From: Xylanimonas cellulosilytica DSM 15894 | GTDB taxonomy: Bacteria; Actinomycetota; Actinomycetes; Actinomycetales; Cellulomonadaceae | Assembly (NCBI RefSeq): GCF_000024965.1 | Contig: NC_013530.1 | Location: 2,108,001 to 2,172,000, forward strand | Length of the DNA: 64,000 nucleotides | Direction: 5' to 3' | Shown here: piece after piece, positions 31,329-41,314 of the stretch | Position numbering within the stretch: position 1 is the stretch's first letter | Layout of the letters: every line of letters begins with the position of its first letter | Notes under the pieces: generated by a model | Seen by the model: the letters and a program-made list of their open reading frames with translations, nothing else | Databases searched by the model: none | What the model was told of the DNA's origin: nothing | Made by a program: the position numbers and the translations under genes

Positions 31329-31553
31329 TCAGCTCTCGGCGTCGCGGGCCCCCGGCACCCAGCGCAGCAGGTCGCCCGGCTGGCAGTCGAGCGCCGCGCA
31401 CAGCGCGTCCAGCGTGGTGAAGCGGACGGCGCGCGCCCGCCCGTTCTTGAGCACCGCCAGGTTCGCGGGGGTGATGCCGACCCGCTCGGCCAGCTCCCCG
31501 ACCGCCATCCGTCGTCGGGCGAGCATCACGTCGATGTCGACGACGATGGGCAT
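31329..31553 (-). CDS. XRE/Cro-type helix-turn-helix protein (74 aa)
   Basis: This is a short HTH protein, MPIVVDIDVMLARRRMAVGE then LAERVGITPANLAVLKNGRA, with the DNA-recognition helix in the second segment and FTTLDALCAALDCQPGDLLR at the end. It is of the YozG type that is always found beside a DUF2975 membrane protein. Its ATG overlaps the DUF2975 stop (TGATG). It probably represses its own operon. Confidence 0.88.
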   Translation of the reverse strand: MPIVVDIDVMLARRRMAVGELAERVGITPANLAVLKNGRARAVRFTTLDALCAALDCQPGDLLRWVPGARDAES

Positions 31554-32110
31554 CAGATCACCTCGCCCAGCTCGGCCTGGAGCGCCTCGGTCTCCTCGTC
31601 GAGCGCGACGGCGCGCACCAGCAGCGCGCGCAGCACCATGATCAGGAGCGTCACTCCCGCGCCGCCGACGATCGCACCCATCGTGACGAGCAGGAGGCCA
31701 GGCTGCAGCATCCCGGTCGTCCCCTGGACGGCCAGGGCGGCGACCGCCAGCGTCGTCGCCACGGTCCCGGCGAGGATGATCCCGTCGACGTACCGGTAGG
31801 CGTCCCGGCTGAACGTGCTGGACTCCGCGACGACGGTCAGCAGCCGTCCGATGCACACGACGGCGACCTGGACCATCCCCAGGCCGGCGATCACCATCAC
31901 GAGCAGCGGCCAGCGGAGGAAGGCCGCCTCCGGGTAGGACCAGGCCAGGTCGGCGGCCAGCAACGGGAAGACGAGGGCCTGCGCGACGAGCACCCCGACG
32001 AACACCAGGACCAGCACGAGCCGTAGGGCGTTGACGGCGTGCCTCTCGGTCCACCGTTCGCGGGCGAGCACGCGGCCGACGACGTGCAGGGCGCTGTTGA
32101 CGAGTCTCAT
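31553..32110 (-). CDS. DUF2975 membrane protein (185 aa)
   Basis: This is a four-helix membrane protein of the DUF2975 (YoaS-like) family: LVLVLVFVGVLVAQALVFPL, WPLLVMVIAGLGMVQVAVVC, IILAGTVATTLAVAALAV and VTMGAIVGGAGVTLLIMVLR. The STFSRDAYRYVDGI loop is a family feature. It is coupled to the XRE gene. The ATG at 32110 has AAGG 8 bases before it; a longer frame upstream lacks a site. Direct repeats at 32132-32161 lie upstream. Confidence 0.85.
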   Translation of the reverse strand: MRLVNSALHVVGRVLARERWTERHAVNALRLVLVLVFVGVLVAQALVFPLLAADLAWSYPEAAFLRWPLLVMVIAGLGMVQVAVVCIGRLLTVVAESSTFSRDAYRYVDGIILAGTVATTLAVAALAVQGTTGMLQPGLLLVTMGAIVGGAGVTLLIMVLRALLVRAVALDEETEALQAELGEVI

Positions 32111-32131
32111 GGTGTTGCCTTCGCGGTGCGA

Positions 32132-32161
32132 TCTATCGATGAACGAGAGCACTCTATCGAT
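32132..32161. promoter_or_regulatory. Two TCTATCGAT direct repeats, 21 bp apart
   Basis: Copies at 32132-32140 and 32153-32161 are identical and spaced by two helical turns. A third partial ATCGAT follows at 32163-32168. The area is AT-rich for this genome and lies 22 bases or more upstream of the DUF2975 ATG. It is a likely operator for the XRE protein. Confidence 0.5.
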
Positions 32162-32206
32162 AATCGATGGCTCTGGGAATCGGCTCGGCCGGCGAGCGAT
32201 GCCGAG

Positions 32207-33352
32207 TCAGCGCGGGGCGAGGCGGGCGGCCTGCTTGAGCAGGTGGGCGCGTTCTGCGGCGCTGGGCGCGGCGTCCGCGGCGACGACGTAGAGCCGTGCG
32301 GCCCGCTCACGGTTGCCCGCGCGCTCGTGCAGGTACGCAGCCACGGCGTCGCGTCGCGGGAGCGCGGCGTCCAGCGCCTCGACGAGCCGCAGCCCTGCGA
32401 GCGGCCCGTCCACGTGTCCGACGGCGACGGCACGGTTGAGGGCCACGGCCGGGTTGCCCGGGGCCAGCCGGACCAGCTCGTCGTACCACTGGAGGATCTG
32501 CGGCCAGTCGGTCTCCTCGGCGCTCGCGGCGTCGTCGTGCAACGCGGCGATCGCGGCCTGCGCCTGGTACTCCCCCAGCGCATCCCTCGCCAGCGCGCCC
32601 TGCAGCAGCGCGACGCCCTCGGCGATCAGCGCCGTGTCCCACCGCGAACGGTCCTGGTCGGCGAGCACCACGATCGCGCCCGCGTCGTCGAACCGCGCCC
32701 CCCGGCGCGCGTGGTGCAGCAGCATGAGGGCGAGCAGTCCGGCGGCCTCCGCGTCGTCGGGCACGGCGGCGACGAGCTGACGGGTGAGCAGGATGGCCTC
32801 GGCGCTGAGGTCCACCGCGCCCGTGAACCCCTCGTTGAAGATCAGGTACAGCACGTGCAGCACGGCCCGCACGTCGCCGGGCTCCTCGAACCTGGCACCG
32901 CTCAGCGTCCGTTTGGCACGCGAGATGCGCTGCGCCATCGTCGCCTCGGGAACGAGGAAGGCCCGGGCGATCTGGGCCGTGGTGAGCCCGCCCACGGCGC
33001 GCAGCGTCAGGGCCACCGCCGACGACGGGGACAGCGCGGGGTGGCAGCACCGTGACAGGAGCAGCAGCGTGTCGTCGGACTGCTCGGTCGGCCCGGGCGA
33101 CGGTTCGAGCGAGACCTTGATCTCGCGCAGCGCCCGGGACGACGCCGCCCGGTGCGCGTCGAGGAACTTGCGCCACGCCACGGTGACGAGCCAGCCCTTC
33201 GCATCGTCCGGAGCGGCGTCGGGCCAGCGGCGGACGGCCTCGACCAGGGCGTCCTGGACGGCGTCCTCGGCCGCCGCGAAGTCGGCTCCGCGGCGGACGA
33301 GGACGCCGAGGACCTGCGGGGTCAGATCCCGGAGCAGGTCGGCGTCGATCAC
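32207..33352 (-). CDS. ECF sigma factor with C-terminal extension (ECF42-like)
   Basis: The 381-residue protein has sigma-2 (AAEDAVQDALVEAVRRWPDA), sigma-4 (LTLRAVGGLTTAQIARAFLV, then EATMAQRISRAKRTL) and a long helical C-terminal part (LVRLAPGNPAVALNRAVAVG, AAYLHERAGNRERAARLY) of TPR-like type. ECF42 sigma factors are defined by this extension and by a neighbouring DGPF/YCII protein; both are present. The GTG at 33352 was chosen because it lies 13 bases after the YCII stop and begins the conserved part. It has no anti-sigma gene; the DGPF protein is the known partner type. Confidence 0.86.
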   Translation of the reverse strand: MIDADLLRDLTPQVLGVLVRRGADFAAAEDAVQDALVEAVRRWPDAAPDDAKGWLVTVAWRKFLDAHRAASSRALREIKVSLEPSPGPTEQSDDTLLLLSRCCHPALSPSSAVALTLRAVGGLTTAQIARAFLVPEATMAQRISRAKRTLSGARFEEPGDVRAVLHVLYLIFNEGFTGAVDLSAEAILLTRQLVAAVPDDAEAAGLLALMLLHHARRGARFDDAGAIVVLADQDRSRWDTALIAEGVALLQGALARDALGEYQAQAAIAALHDDAASAEETDWPQILQWYDELVRLAPGNPAVALNRAVAVGHVDGPLAGLRLVEALDAALPRRDAVAAYLHERAGNRERAARLYVVAADAAPSAAERAHLLKQAARLAPR

Positions 33353-33365
33353 GGCCCGACGCCGA

Positions 33366-33785
33366 TCACTCGACCGTCTCGGGGGCCTCGAGGAACGGCC
33401 GCACCTCGATCCACTCGTGCAGCGGCTTGCCACCGGGCCCCGGCGCAGAGGACAGGTACGCGGCCTTCTCGTACGCCGCCTCGGTCGACTCGACGTCGAT
33501 CGCCATCCAGCCGGCGATGAGGTCCTTGGTCTCCGCGAACGGGCCGTCGGTGACGGGCGGCTTGCCCTCGCCGCCGTAGCGGACGAACGAGCCTCGCGGC
33601 GACAAGGCCTCGGCGCCCACGAACTGACCGTTGGCCTTGAGGTCCTCGATCATGCGGTCCATGAACGCCAGGTGGTCGGTGATCTCCTGCGGGGTCCACC
33701 GGTCCATCGGCGCCTCGGCGTTGGGGTGCTGCTTCGGGCCGCCCTGGTAGTGCTTCAGCAGCAGGTACTTCGGCATGTCACTCAT
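33366..33785 (-). CDS. YCII/DGPF domain protein (139 aa)
   Basis: It contains MPKYLLLKHYQGG at the N-terminus and VTDGPFAETKDLIAGWMAID with the eponymous DGPF motif near residue 80. These proteins accompany ECF42 sigma factors and are thought to be their targets or partners. The gene lies upstream of and co-directional with the sigma gene. A 7-bp inverted repeat (33799-33805/33811-33817) sits just upstream of its start. Confidence 0.88.
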   Translation of the reverse strand: MSDMPKYLLLKHYQGGPKQHPNAEAPMDRWTPQEITDHLAFMDRMIEDLKANGQFVGAEALSPRGSFVRYGGEGKPPVTDGPFAETKDLIAGWMAIDVESTEAAYEKAAYLSSAPGPGGKPLHEWIEVRPFLEAPETVE

Positions 33786-33878
33786 CCTCCGGTGCGCGGG
33801 CGGTGCTTGTCACCGCCGACACTCCAGGGACGGAGCCGATGCCGGGTTCTCGACATCGGCGGGCCGACGAGTCTGCGG

Positions 33879-34466
33879 TTACGCGGCGGCGAAGGATCCC
33901 GCGGCCGCCCGCGCACGCTCGGCCCGCTCGACGAGCCCGACGACGCCGGCCGCGATCGGCACGAGCGCAAGGTTGACGAGCAGCTGCGGGCGCAGGAACG
34001 GCAGGCCCGCGGCGTAGGACGCCATCAGGCCGTCCCAGGTGCGCGCGTACCAGACGCCGTCGCCCATCGCCCACACGCCGAAGTTGGTCCACAGGTAGAA
34101 CACGGCCGTGCCGCCGATACCGAAGCCGAGCGCGGCGACGTACCGGCGCCAGCCGCCGCGCGAGCGGCGGGTGAGCAGCGAGCCGAGCCCGATGACGGCC
34201 CACGCGGTCCAGGTGAACACCAGGATGCCGGTGTTGCCGATGATGACGTCGCTCGCCGCGACGACGGCGAGCGGCACCAGGGCGGCGAGGCGGTGGCGCA
34301 GCAAGACGGCGGCGAGGAACGCGGTCGCGGTCAGCAGCTCGACGTTGGGCCACAGGCCCAGGTCGTCCTTGTATCGGCGGAACGCGACGGCACCGACGAC
34401 GGCGAGCACGACGAGGGCGGGACGCCACCAGCGGGCGCCGAGGTCGCGCAGGGTCAGGTCCTTCAT
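33879..34466 (-). CDS. DUF6580-like membrane protein, possible ECF-type S component (195 aa)
   Basis: This is a five- to six-helix membrane protein: PALVVLAVVGAVAFRRYKDD, NVELLTATAFLAAVLLR, LAALVPLAVVAASDVIIGN and later LGFGIGGTAVFYLWTNFGVW. The layout and the WYARTWDGLMASYAAGLPF segment resemble DUF6580 membrane proteins, which are annotated as putative ECF transporter S components. It is coupled (stop/start overlap at 34466) to a DUF4430 lipoprotein. No ATPase or T component is nearby, so a solitary role or shared EcfAT module is possible. Confidence 0.65.
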   Translation of the reverse strand: MKDLTLRDLGARWWRPALVVLAVVGAVAFRRYKDDLGLWPNVELLTATAFLAAVLLRHRLAALVPLAVVAASDVIIGNTGILVFTWTAWAVIGLGSLLTRRSRGGWRRYVAALGFGIGGTAVFYLWTNFGVWAMGDGVWYARTWDGLMASYAAGLPFLRPQLLVNLALVPIAAGVVGLVERAERARAAAGSFAAA

Positions 34467-34879
34467 CAGAACGTCTCCAGCTTCCACGTGATGGTGTCGC
34501 CGTCCTGCATCTCGTACGAGCCGGCACCGACCTGGGCCTGCTCCCCGTTGACGTAGAACGCCCAGAACTCGTTCTTCGACGAGTCGGCCTCGCGGCCGCC
34601 GATCGCGGTGACGAACGCGTTCGCCCCCTCGCCGGAGGCGAAGGCCTGCGGGTCGAGCTGTTGCAGCAGCTCGAGAGCGGTCTTGCCTGCGACGCCCTCG
34701 TACGACACCTCGGTACCGTCGGCGTTCACCGTCAGCCCCGACGACGCCGCCTCGGTCGACCGGGTCGCCGCCTGGTCGGGGGCGCCGTCGTCGCCGGAGC
34801 ACCCGGCGAACAGGCCGACGGCGAGCACCGCTGTCGCGGGCAGAGCGAGAGCGCGGGTGAGGCGCGAGCGGAAAGTCAC
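34466..34879 (-). CDS. DUF4430 lipoprotein (137 aa), transcobalamin-like domain
   Basis: A signal peptide ends in a lipobox (LAVGLFAGC, cysteine near residue 24). The mature part ends with the DUF4430 pattern GKTALELLQQ, SKNEFWAFYVNGEQAQVG and SYEMQDGDTITWKLE. DUF4430 is homologous to the C-terminal part of transcobalamin/intrinsic factor, and such lipoproteins often bind cobalamin or related ligands outside the membrane. It is upstream of the membrane protein and probably forms a ligand-capture pair with it. GTG at 34879 is the start. Confidence 0.78.
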   Translation of the reverse strand: MTFRSRLTRALALPATAVLAVGLFAGCSGDDGAPDQAATRSTEAASSGLTVNADGTEVSYEGVAGKTALELLQQLDPQAFASGEGANAFVTAIGGREADSSKNEFWAFYVNGEQAQVGAGSYEMQDGDTITWKLETF

Positions 34880-34967
34880 GCGCCGGAGTCTACGTCGGCC
34901 CTGCCCACGGCCCAGGCACCGTCTCACGCCGGCATCGATGGCGCCGACGACGGCGCCGGACGCCCCG

Positions 34968-37115
<2,148 letters not shown>

Positions 37116-37307
37116 GCCTTGCAGGGTAGACGACGCCACCCACACGCTGACCGGCGACGCTCCGCCGTCGCGACGGCCTGTGCACGGTCGTGACGAGCGT
37201 CGCGCCGACGTCACGATCTGGGCACAGAACCATCGCTCGGCTACGCCGTCGGCGAACCCGGCCCCTCGCGGGATGGTGACGCGCCGTTCGGCTGGTTGGA
37301 TTGTCTC

Positions 37308-37514
37308 GTGACCACTCTGACGACAGACCCGCTGACCGCCATCGACCGCTGCGACCGCTGCGGTGCGCAGGCGTACGTTCGCGTGGTCCTGCCCGTAGGA
37401 GAGCTCCTCTTCTGCGGCCACCACGCGCGTGAGCACGCCCCCGCCTACACCGACGTCGCTACGCACGTCCACGACGAGACCGACCGCCTGCACGCCGAGC
37501 ACGGCACCCGCTGA
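37308..37514 (+). CDS. DUF7455 protein (68 aa), zinc-ribbon-like
   Basis: This short protein starts at GTG 37308: VTTLTTDPLTAIDRCDRCGA, then LPVGELLFCGHHAREHAPAY. The CDRC...CGHH set (two cysteines, then Cys-x-His-His) looks like a zinc site. It matches DUF7455 proteins, small and conserved near parE and sigA in actinobacteria. Its role is unknown. TTGGAT lies 6 bases upstream, suggesting leaderless expression. A hairpin terminator follows. Confidence 0.85.
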   Translation: MTTLTTDPLTAIDRCDRCGAQAYVRVVLPVGELLFCGHHAREHAPAYTDVATHVHDETDRLHAEHGTR

Positions 37515-37533
37515 CCCCGGCGCGACGCCGAGG

Positions 37534-37565
37534 AGGCCCGCCCCCGATCCCTCGGGTGCGGGCCT
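37534..37565 (+). terminator. Terminator after the DUF7455 gene
   Basis: A 14-bp stem with one mismatch (AGGCCCGC and GCGGGCCT ends) has a 4-base loop and is followed by TCGTCGTCTT. Confidence 0.7.
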
Positions 37566-37650
37566 TCGTCGTCTTCTGCATGTCACGAACTCGGGCTCCG
37601 CTTCTCTCTGCGGGGAGAGTGCGTCACGATGTCACCGGAGGTCTTCACGC

Positions 37651-38925
37651 ATGCCCCTCGTCCCGTCGGCCCTGAACCGACGTCGCGCCACCGAGAACGT
37701 CCCCCGTGCCCGCGCGCGCGCCCGGGGTGGCGTCGACGAACGGCAGGGGGTGCGCGTGACGTCTGCCGATGAGCTCGGCCGCATCCTGCGCGACGCGTCG
37801 GCCGCCGGCCTGCGCGTGACGACGGCGAGGTCCGGCCCGGGCGACGTACGGCTGGACCTGTCGGGCTTCGACGAGACGACGGTCTCGTCGAGCATCTGGG
37901 CCGTCCGCGTCGGCGCGGGCGTGACGTGGGAGCGCCTGATCGCCCGCACCGCCCCGCACCGCATGGCCGTGCTCCCCGGTGACGACCTGGGCCGCGCCGT
38001 CGTCGAGCACACGCTCGCGGGCGCCGTCGGGCCTGTCGCCCGCACGTTCGGCCTGGCCGCGGACCACGTGCTGTCGATCGACCTGGTCACCCCGGCCGGC
38101 GACGCCCGCACCGTCACCCCCGCCTCGGACGCCGACCTGTTCCGCGCCCTGTGCGGTGGCGCCTCGGGCCTGGGCGTGGTCACCGCCCTCACGGTCGGCA
38201 CCGTCGCGCTCCAGTCGGTCCGGGCCGGCACCTGGTGGTTCGCCCCCGCGCCCGCCGACGACGTCGCCGCCGTCGTGCAGCGGTGGCGCACCTGGGTGGC
38301 CGACCTGCCCGAGTCCACCTCGACCCGCGTCCTGCTGACCGCGACCGGCGACGGCGTGGTGCTCGGGCTGCGGTTCGCACACGTCGGCGACCTGGACGAG
38401 GGGGCCGCGCTGCTCGCCGAGCTGGCCGACGAGGTCCCCGCCCCCGAGCGCAACACGGTGGTCACCCTGCACCACCCTGGCGTGAGCGGCCGCCTGCGGG
38501 AGCCCGCACCCCCCGTGGCCCGGGCCCGGGGCGGCCTGTTCGACACGCTCCCGTCGGCCGCGGTCGACGCCGTCGCCGCCGCGGCAGCCGCCGCTGCCCC
38601 CGGAACCTCGGTCGAGCTGCGCCTGCGCGGCGGTGCCATCGCCCGGACGCCTCCTGTCGGCGGCTGCGTGCCGGGCCGGCGTGCCGCGTTCAGCCTCCGC
38701 GCCCTTGCCGCCACCCAGGCCGAGGCCGACGACGTCGCCGACGCCCTCGCACCGTGGACCACGGGCGGCACGACGCTCGATCTCGGCGACCCGCACGACG
38801 CGCGCGCCGCTCGGGCGCTGCGCGTCGCCTGGGGCGACGCCACGCACGAGCGGATCACGCGCCTGCGCGGCGAGCTGGACCCGGCGGGAGTGCTGGTCGC
38901 CTCCTGGGAGCCCGTGCGGGACTGA
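37651..38925 (+). CDS. FAD-binding oxidoreductase, BBE-type (424 aa)
   Basis: The FAD-binding domain is seen in RLDLSGFDETTVSS, VRVGAGVTWERLI and LAGAVGPVARTFGLAADHVL, followed by DADLFRALCGGASGLGVVTA, the typical PCMH/FAD_binding_4 end. The C-terminal part (ATHERITRLRGELDPAGVL) is the berberine-bridge-enzyme-like tail found in small-molecule oxidases. The usual covalent-FAD motif residues cannot be confirmed by eye. GGAGG lies 9 bases before the ATG at 37651. The N-terminus (RARARARGG) is basic and low complexity. It lies between two terminators. Confidence 0.8.
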   Translation: MPLVPSALNRRRATENVPRARARARGGVDERQGVRVTSADELGRILRDASAAGLRVTTARSGPGDVRLDLSGFDETTVSSSIWAVRVGAGVTWERLIARTAPHRMAVLPGDDLGRAVVEHTLAGAVGPVARTFGLAADHVLSIDLVTPAGDARTVTPASDADLFRALCGGASGLGVVTALTVGTVALQSVRAGTWWFAPAPADDVAAVVQRWRTWVADLPESTSTRVLLTATGDGVVLGLRFAHVGDLDEGAALLAELADEVPAPERNTVVTLHHPGVSGRLREPAPPVARARGGLFDTLPSAAVDAVAAAAAAAAPGTSVELRLRGGAIARTPPVGGCVPGRRAAFSLRALAATQAEADDVADALAPWTTGGTTLDLGDPHDARAARALRVAWGDATHERITRLRGELDPAGVLVASWEPVRD

Positions 38926-38940
38926 CCCGGACGACGCGAA

Positions 38941-38968
38941 GGCCCGCACCCACGAAGGGGTGCGGGCC
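38941..38968. terminator. Terminator between FAD oxidoreductase and sigA
   Basis: An 11-bp perfect stem (GGCCCGCACCC/GGGTGCGGGCC) with a 6-base loop sits between convergent genes and may serve both. Confidence 0.7.
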
Positions 38969-38997
38969 TCGGCGGCTACCAGAGACGACGGGGTCGA

Positions 38998-40629
38998 TCA
39001 GTCGAGGTAGTCCCGCAGCACCTGCGAGCGCGACGGGTGGCGCAGCTTCGACATCGTCTTGGACTCGATCTGGCGGATGCGCTCGCGCGTCACGCCGTAG
39101 ACCTTGCCGATCTCGTCGAGCGTCTTGGGCTGGCCGTCCTGCAGGCCGAAGCGCATCGAGACCACGCCGGCCTCACGCTCGGAGAGCGTGTCGAGCACCT
39201 GGTGGAGCTGCTCCTGGAGCAGCGTGAAGGACACGGCGTCGGCCGGGACCACGGCCTCGGAGTCCTCGATGAGGTCACCGAACTCCGAGTCGCCGTCCTC
39301 GCCCAGCGGCGTGTGCAGCGAGATGGGCTCGCGGCCGTACTTCTGGACCTCGACCACCTTCTCGGGGGTCATGTCCAGCTCCTTGGCCAGCTCCTCCGGG
39401 GTGGGCTCGCGGCCCAGGTCCTGGAGCATCTGGCGCTGCACGCGGGCCAGCTTGTTGATGACCTCGACCATGTGCACCGGGATGCGGATGGTGCGCGCCT
39501 GATCTGCCATGGCGCGGGTGATCGCCTGACGGATCCACCAGGTGGCGTACGTCGAGAACTTGTAGCCCTTGGTGTAGTCGAACTTCTCGACCGCGCGGAT
39601 CAGACCGAGGTTTCCCTCCTGGATCAGGTCCAGGAACAGCATGCCGCGGCCGGTGTAGCGCTTGGCGAGCGAGACGACCAGGCGCAGGTTGGCCTCGAGC
39701 AGGTGGTTCTTGGCGCGCTTGCCGTCGTGGGCGATCCACTGCAGGTCACGCACCAGCCGGCGCGTGTCAGCGTCCGCCTTGGTCCGGTCGAAGTCGGCGA
39801 AGTCCTTGGAGAGCTTCTCCTCCGCGAACAGGCCGGCCTCGATGCGCTTCGCGAGCTCGACCTCCTGCTCGGCGTTCAGCAGCGCGACCTTGCCGATCTG
39901 CTTGAGGTAGTCCTTGACCGGGTCGGCCGTCGCACCGGCCGTGACGACCTGCTGGACGGGCTGGTCCTCGTCGTCGGAGTCGGAGACGACGAAGCCGGCG
40001 TCTTCCTCCTTCTCGCCCTCCTTCTCCGCAGGCTTCGCCTCACCGGCGTCGTCCGTGGTGGTCTCGGCAGCGTCGTCCGTGTCCGTCACGTCGGCGTCGA
40101 CCGCCACGAGCTCGGTCTCGTCGATCTCGACGTCGTCCTCGACGGCGTCGTCGCCGCCCTTCGCGGACTTCGCCGACGCGGCGGTCTTCTTGGCGGGCGC
40201 CTTCGCGGCGCTCTTGCGTGCGGGGGCAGCCTTCTTGGCGGGCGCCTTGGCCGCGGCCTTCGCGGCGGGTGCCTCGGTCGCCTCAGCGGCGTCGTCGGCG
40301 TCCCCGGAGGCCGTGGCGGCCTTCGTGGCCGTCTTGCGGGTCGCCGGTGCCTTCGCCGTCGTGCGCGTGGAGCGGGTCGACGTCGCGGCGGCGACCTTTG
40401 CCACCGTCGGCATTCCGACCTCGATCCCCGCGAGAGACAGCGCCTTGAGGACTGCCTTGAGGCGCTTGGCGTCGCCGACACCGGCGCCCTCGCAGGCAGC
40501 GCGGAACGACTCGGCATCGACGCGGCCCTCGGCAGCGCCGCGGGCGAGGAGGTCCTTCAGACCTGGGTGCTCGAACTCGCGGGGCAGCGTGATGTTCTGC
40601 TGTGCGGTACTTAGGGACGTGGACGCCAC
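38998..40629 (-). CDS. sigA: Primary sigma factor, RpoD/SigA family (543 aa)
   Basis: This is the housekeeping sigma factor. Conserved regions 2-4 are complete: [80 protein letters not shown] and a C-terminal [20 protein letters not shown]. The N-terminal 250 residues are a low-complexity Ala/Lys/Asp/Glu-rich domain ([17 protein letters not shown]), typical of actinobacterial SigA. The GTG at 40629 has AAAGG 8 bases upstream. An upstream ATG at 40647 is possible but lacks a good site. TACAAT at 40727-40732 is a good -10 for its transcript. Confidence 0.93.
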   Translation of the reverse strand: MASTSLSTAQQNITLPREFEHPGLKDLLARGAAEGRVDAESFRAACEGAGVGDAKRLKAVLKALSLAGIEVGMPTVAKVAAATSTRSTRTTAKAPATRKTATKAATASGDADDAAEATEAPAAKAAAKAPAKKAAPARKSAAKAPAKKTAASAKSAKGGDDAVEDDVEIDETELVAVDADVTDTDDAAETTTDDAGEAKPAEKEGEKEEDAGFVVSDSDDEDQPVQQVVTAGATADPVKDYLKQIGKVALLNAEQEVELAKRIEAGLFAEEKLSKDFADFDRTKADADTRRLVRDLQWIAHDGKRAKNHLLEANLRLVVSLAKRYTGRGMLFLDLIQEGNLGLIRAVEKFDYTKGYKFSTYATWWIRQAITRAMADQARTIRIPVHMVEVINKLARVQRQMLQDLGREPTPEELAKELDMTPEKVVEVQKYGREPISLHTPLGEDGDSEFGDLIEDSEAVVPADAVSFTLLQEQLHQVLDTLSEREAGVVSMRFGLQDGQPKTLDEIGKVYGVTRERIRQIESKTMSKLRHPSRSQVLRDYLD

Positions 40630-40726
40630 AAACCGACCTTTCGGCATTCGAGGGGGCGGTGTCCCGCCGGGATGAGGTGCGGCCCTGGGGCCGTCGCGGA
40701 CCGTCGAGGCTCCGGCGGACAGCAAC

Positions 40727-40732
40727 ATTGTA
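40727..40732 (-). promoter_or_regulatory. -10 box TACAAT of the sigA promoter
   Basis: It is read on the minus strand about 98 bases upstream of the sigA GTG. The 17-base-spaced -35 (TCGGAT) is weak. Confidence 0.55.
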
Positions 40733-40883
40733 CCGTCGAGACCTGCGCGATCCGAGCCGAACGAGGCATGGTGTGCGGCATTCGCCCCTCGATCACCCGT
40801 CTGCTGACGTCCCGGCGGTCATGGTGTCAACGGGCGGGAGGCCCGGAAGATTCCCCCTCGGACGCCGATCGTTCACTCCACGA

Positions 40884-40907
40884 CGGCGTGGCGCGCCCCG
40901 CACGCCG
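40884..40907 (-). terminator. Hairpin downstream of the uspA-like gene
   Basis: A 7-bp stem CGGCGTG/CACGCCG with a 10-base loop starts 17 bases after the stop. It has no T tract. Confidence 0.4.
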
Positions 40908-40923
40908 GGACGCCCGGACCGGC

Positions 40924-41301
40924 TCAGGACTTGACGGCGAGCACCGGGCACGGCGCCTCGAGGAGGATGCGCTGCGCCCCCGCGCCGAGGATGAGCTTGC
41001 CGACCGGGCTGCGGCGGCGCAGCCCGATGACGATGAGCTCTGCGTCGGTGCGCGCGGCCGTCAGCACGAGCGTCTCGGCAAGGTCGCCGGTCGCCTCGAC
41101 GATGTCGTGCTCGACACCGACCTGGGCGAGCCTGTCCCGCAGCTCCGCGAGCGCACCGCCCACCGCACCGACTGCCGCACCGCTCGGCGACGTCGGGACG
41201 ACGACGACGAGGCGGGTGCCCCGCGACCGCGCCTCTGCGGTGGCCGTCACGAGCGCGTGCCGGCCCTCGGGGTTGCTCGAGTGGGACACCACGACCGTCA
41301 T
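40924..41301 (-). CDS. Universal stress protein family (125 aa)
   Basis: This is a single UspA domain: MTVVVSHSSNPEGRHALVTA at the N-terminus, a central VEATGDLAETLVLTAARTDA helix, and the C-terminal IGLRRRSPVGKLILGAGAQR followed by LLEAPCPVLAVK, which is the G-x2-G-x9-G-S/T ATP-loop region of the family. ATP binding is likely but not certain. TAGCGT (41309-41314) lies 7 bases before the ATG, so it appears leaderless. The DUF4192 gene lies just upstream with only 10 bases between. Confidence 0.88.
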   Translation of the reverse strand: MTVVVSHSSNPEGRHALVTATAEARSRGTRLVVVVPTSPSGAAVGAVGGALAELRDRLAQVGVEHDIVEATGDLAETLVLTAARTDAELIVIGLRRRSPVGKLILGAGAQRILLEAPCPVLAVKS

Positions 41302-41308
41302 GGGGCGC

Positions 41309-41314
41309 ACGCTA
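41309..41314 (-). promoter_or_regulatory. Leaderless -10 box TAGCGT of uspA
   Basis: It lies 7 bases upstream of the ATG at 41301 and overlaps the stop region of the DUF4192 gene. Confidence 0.5.
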
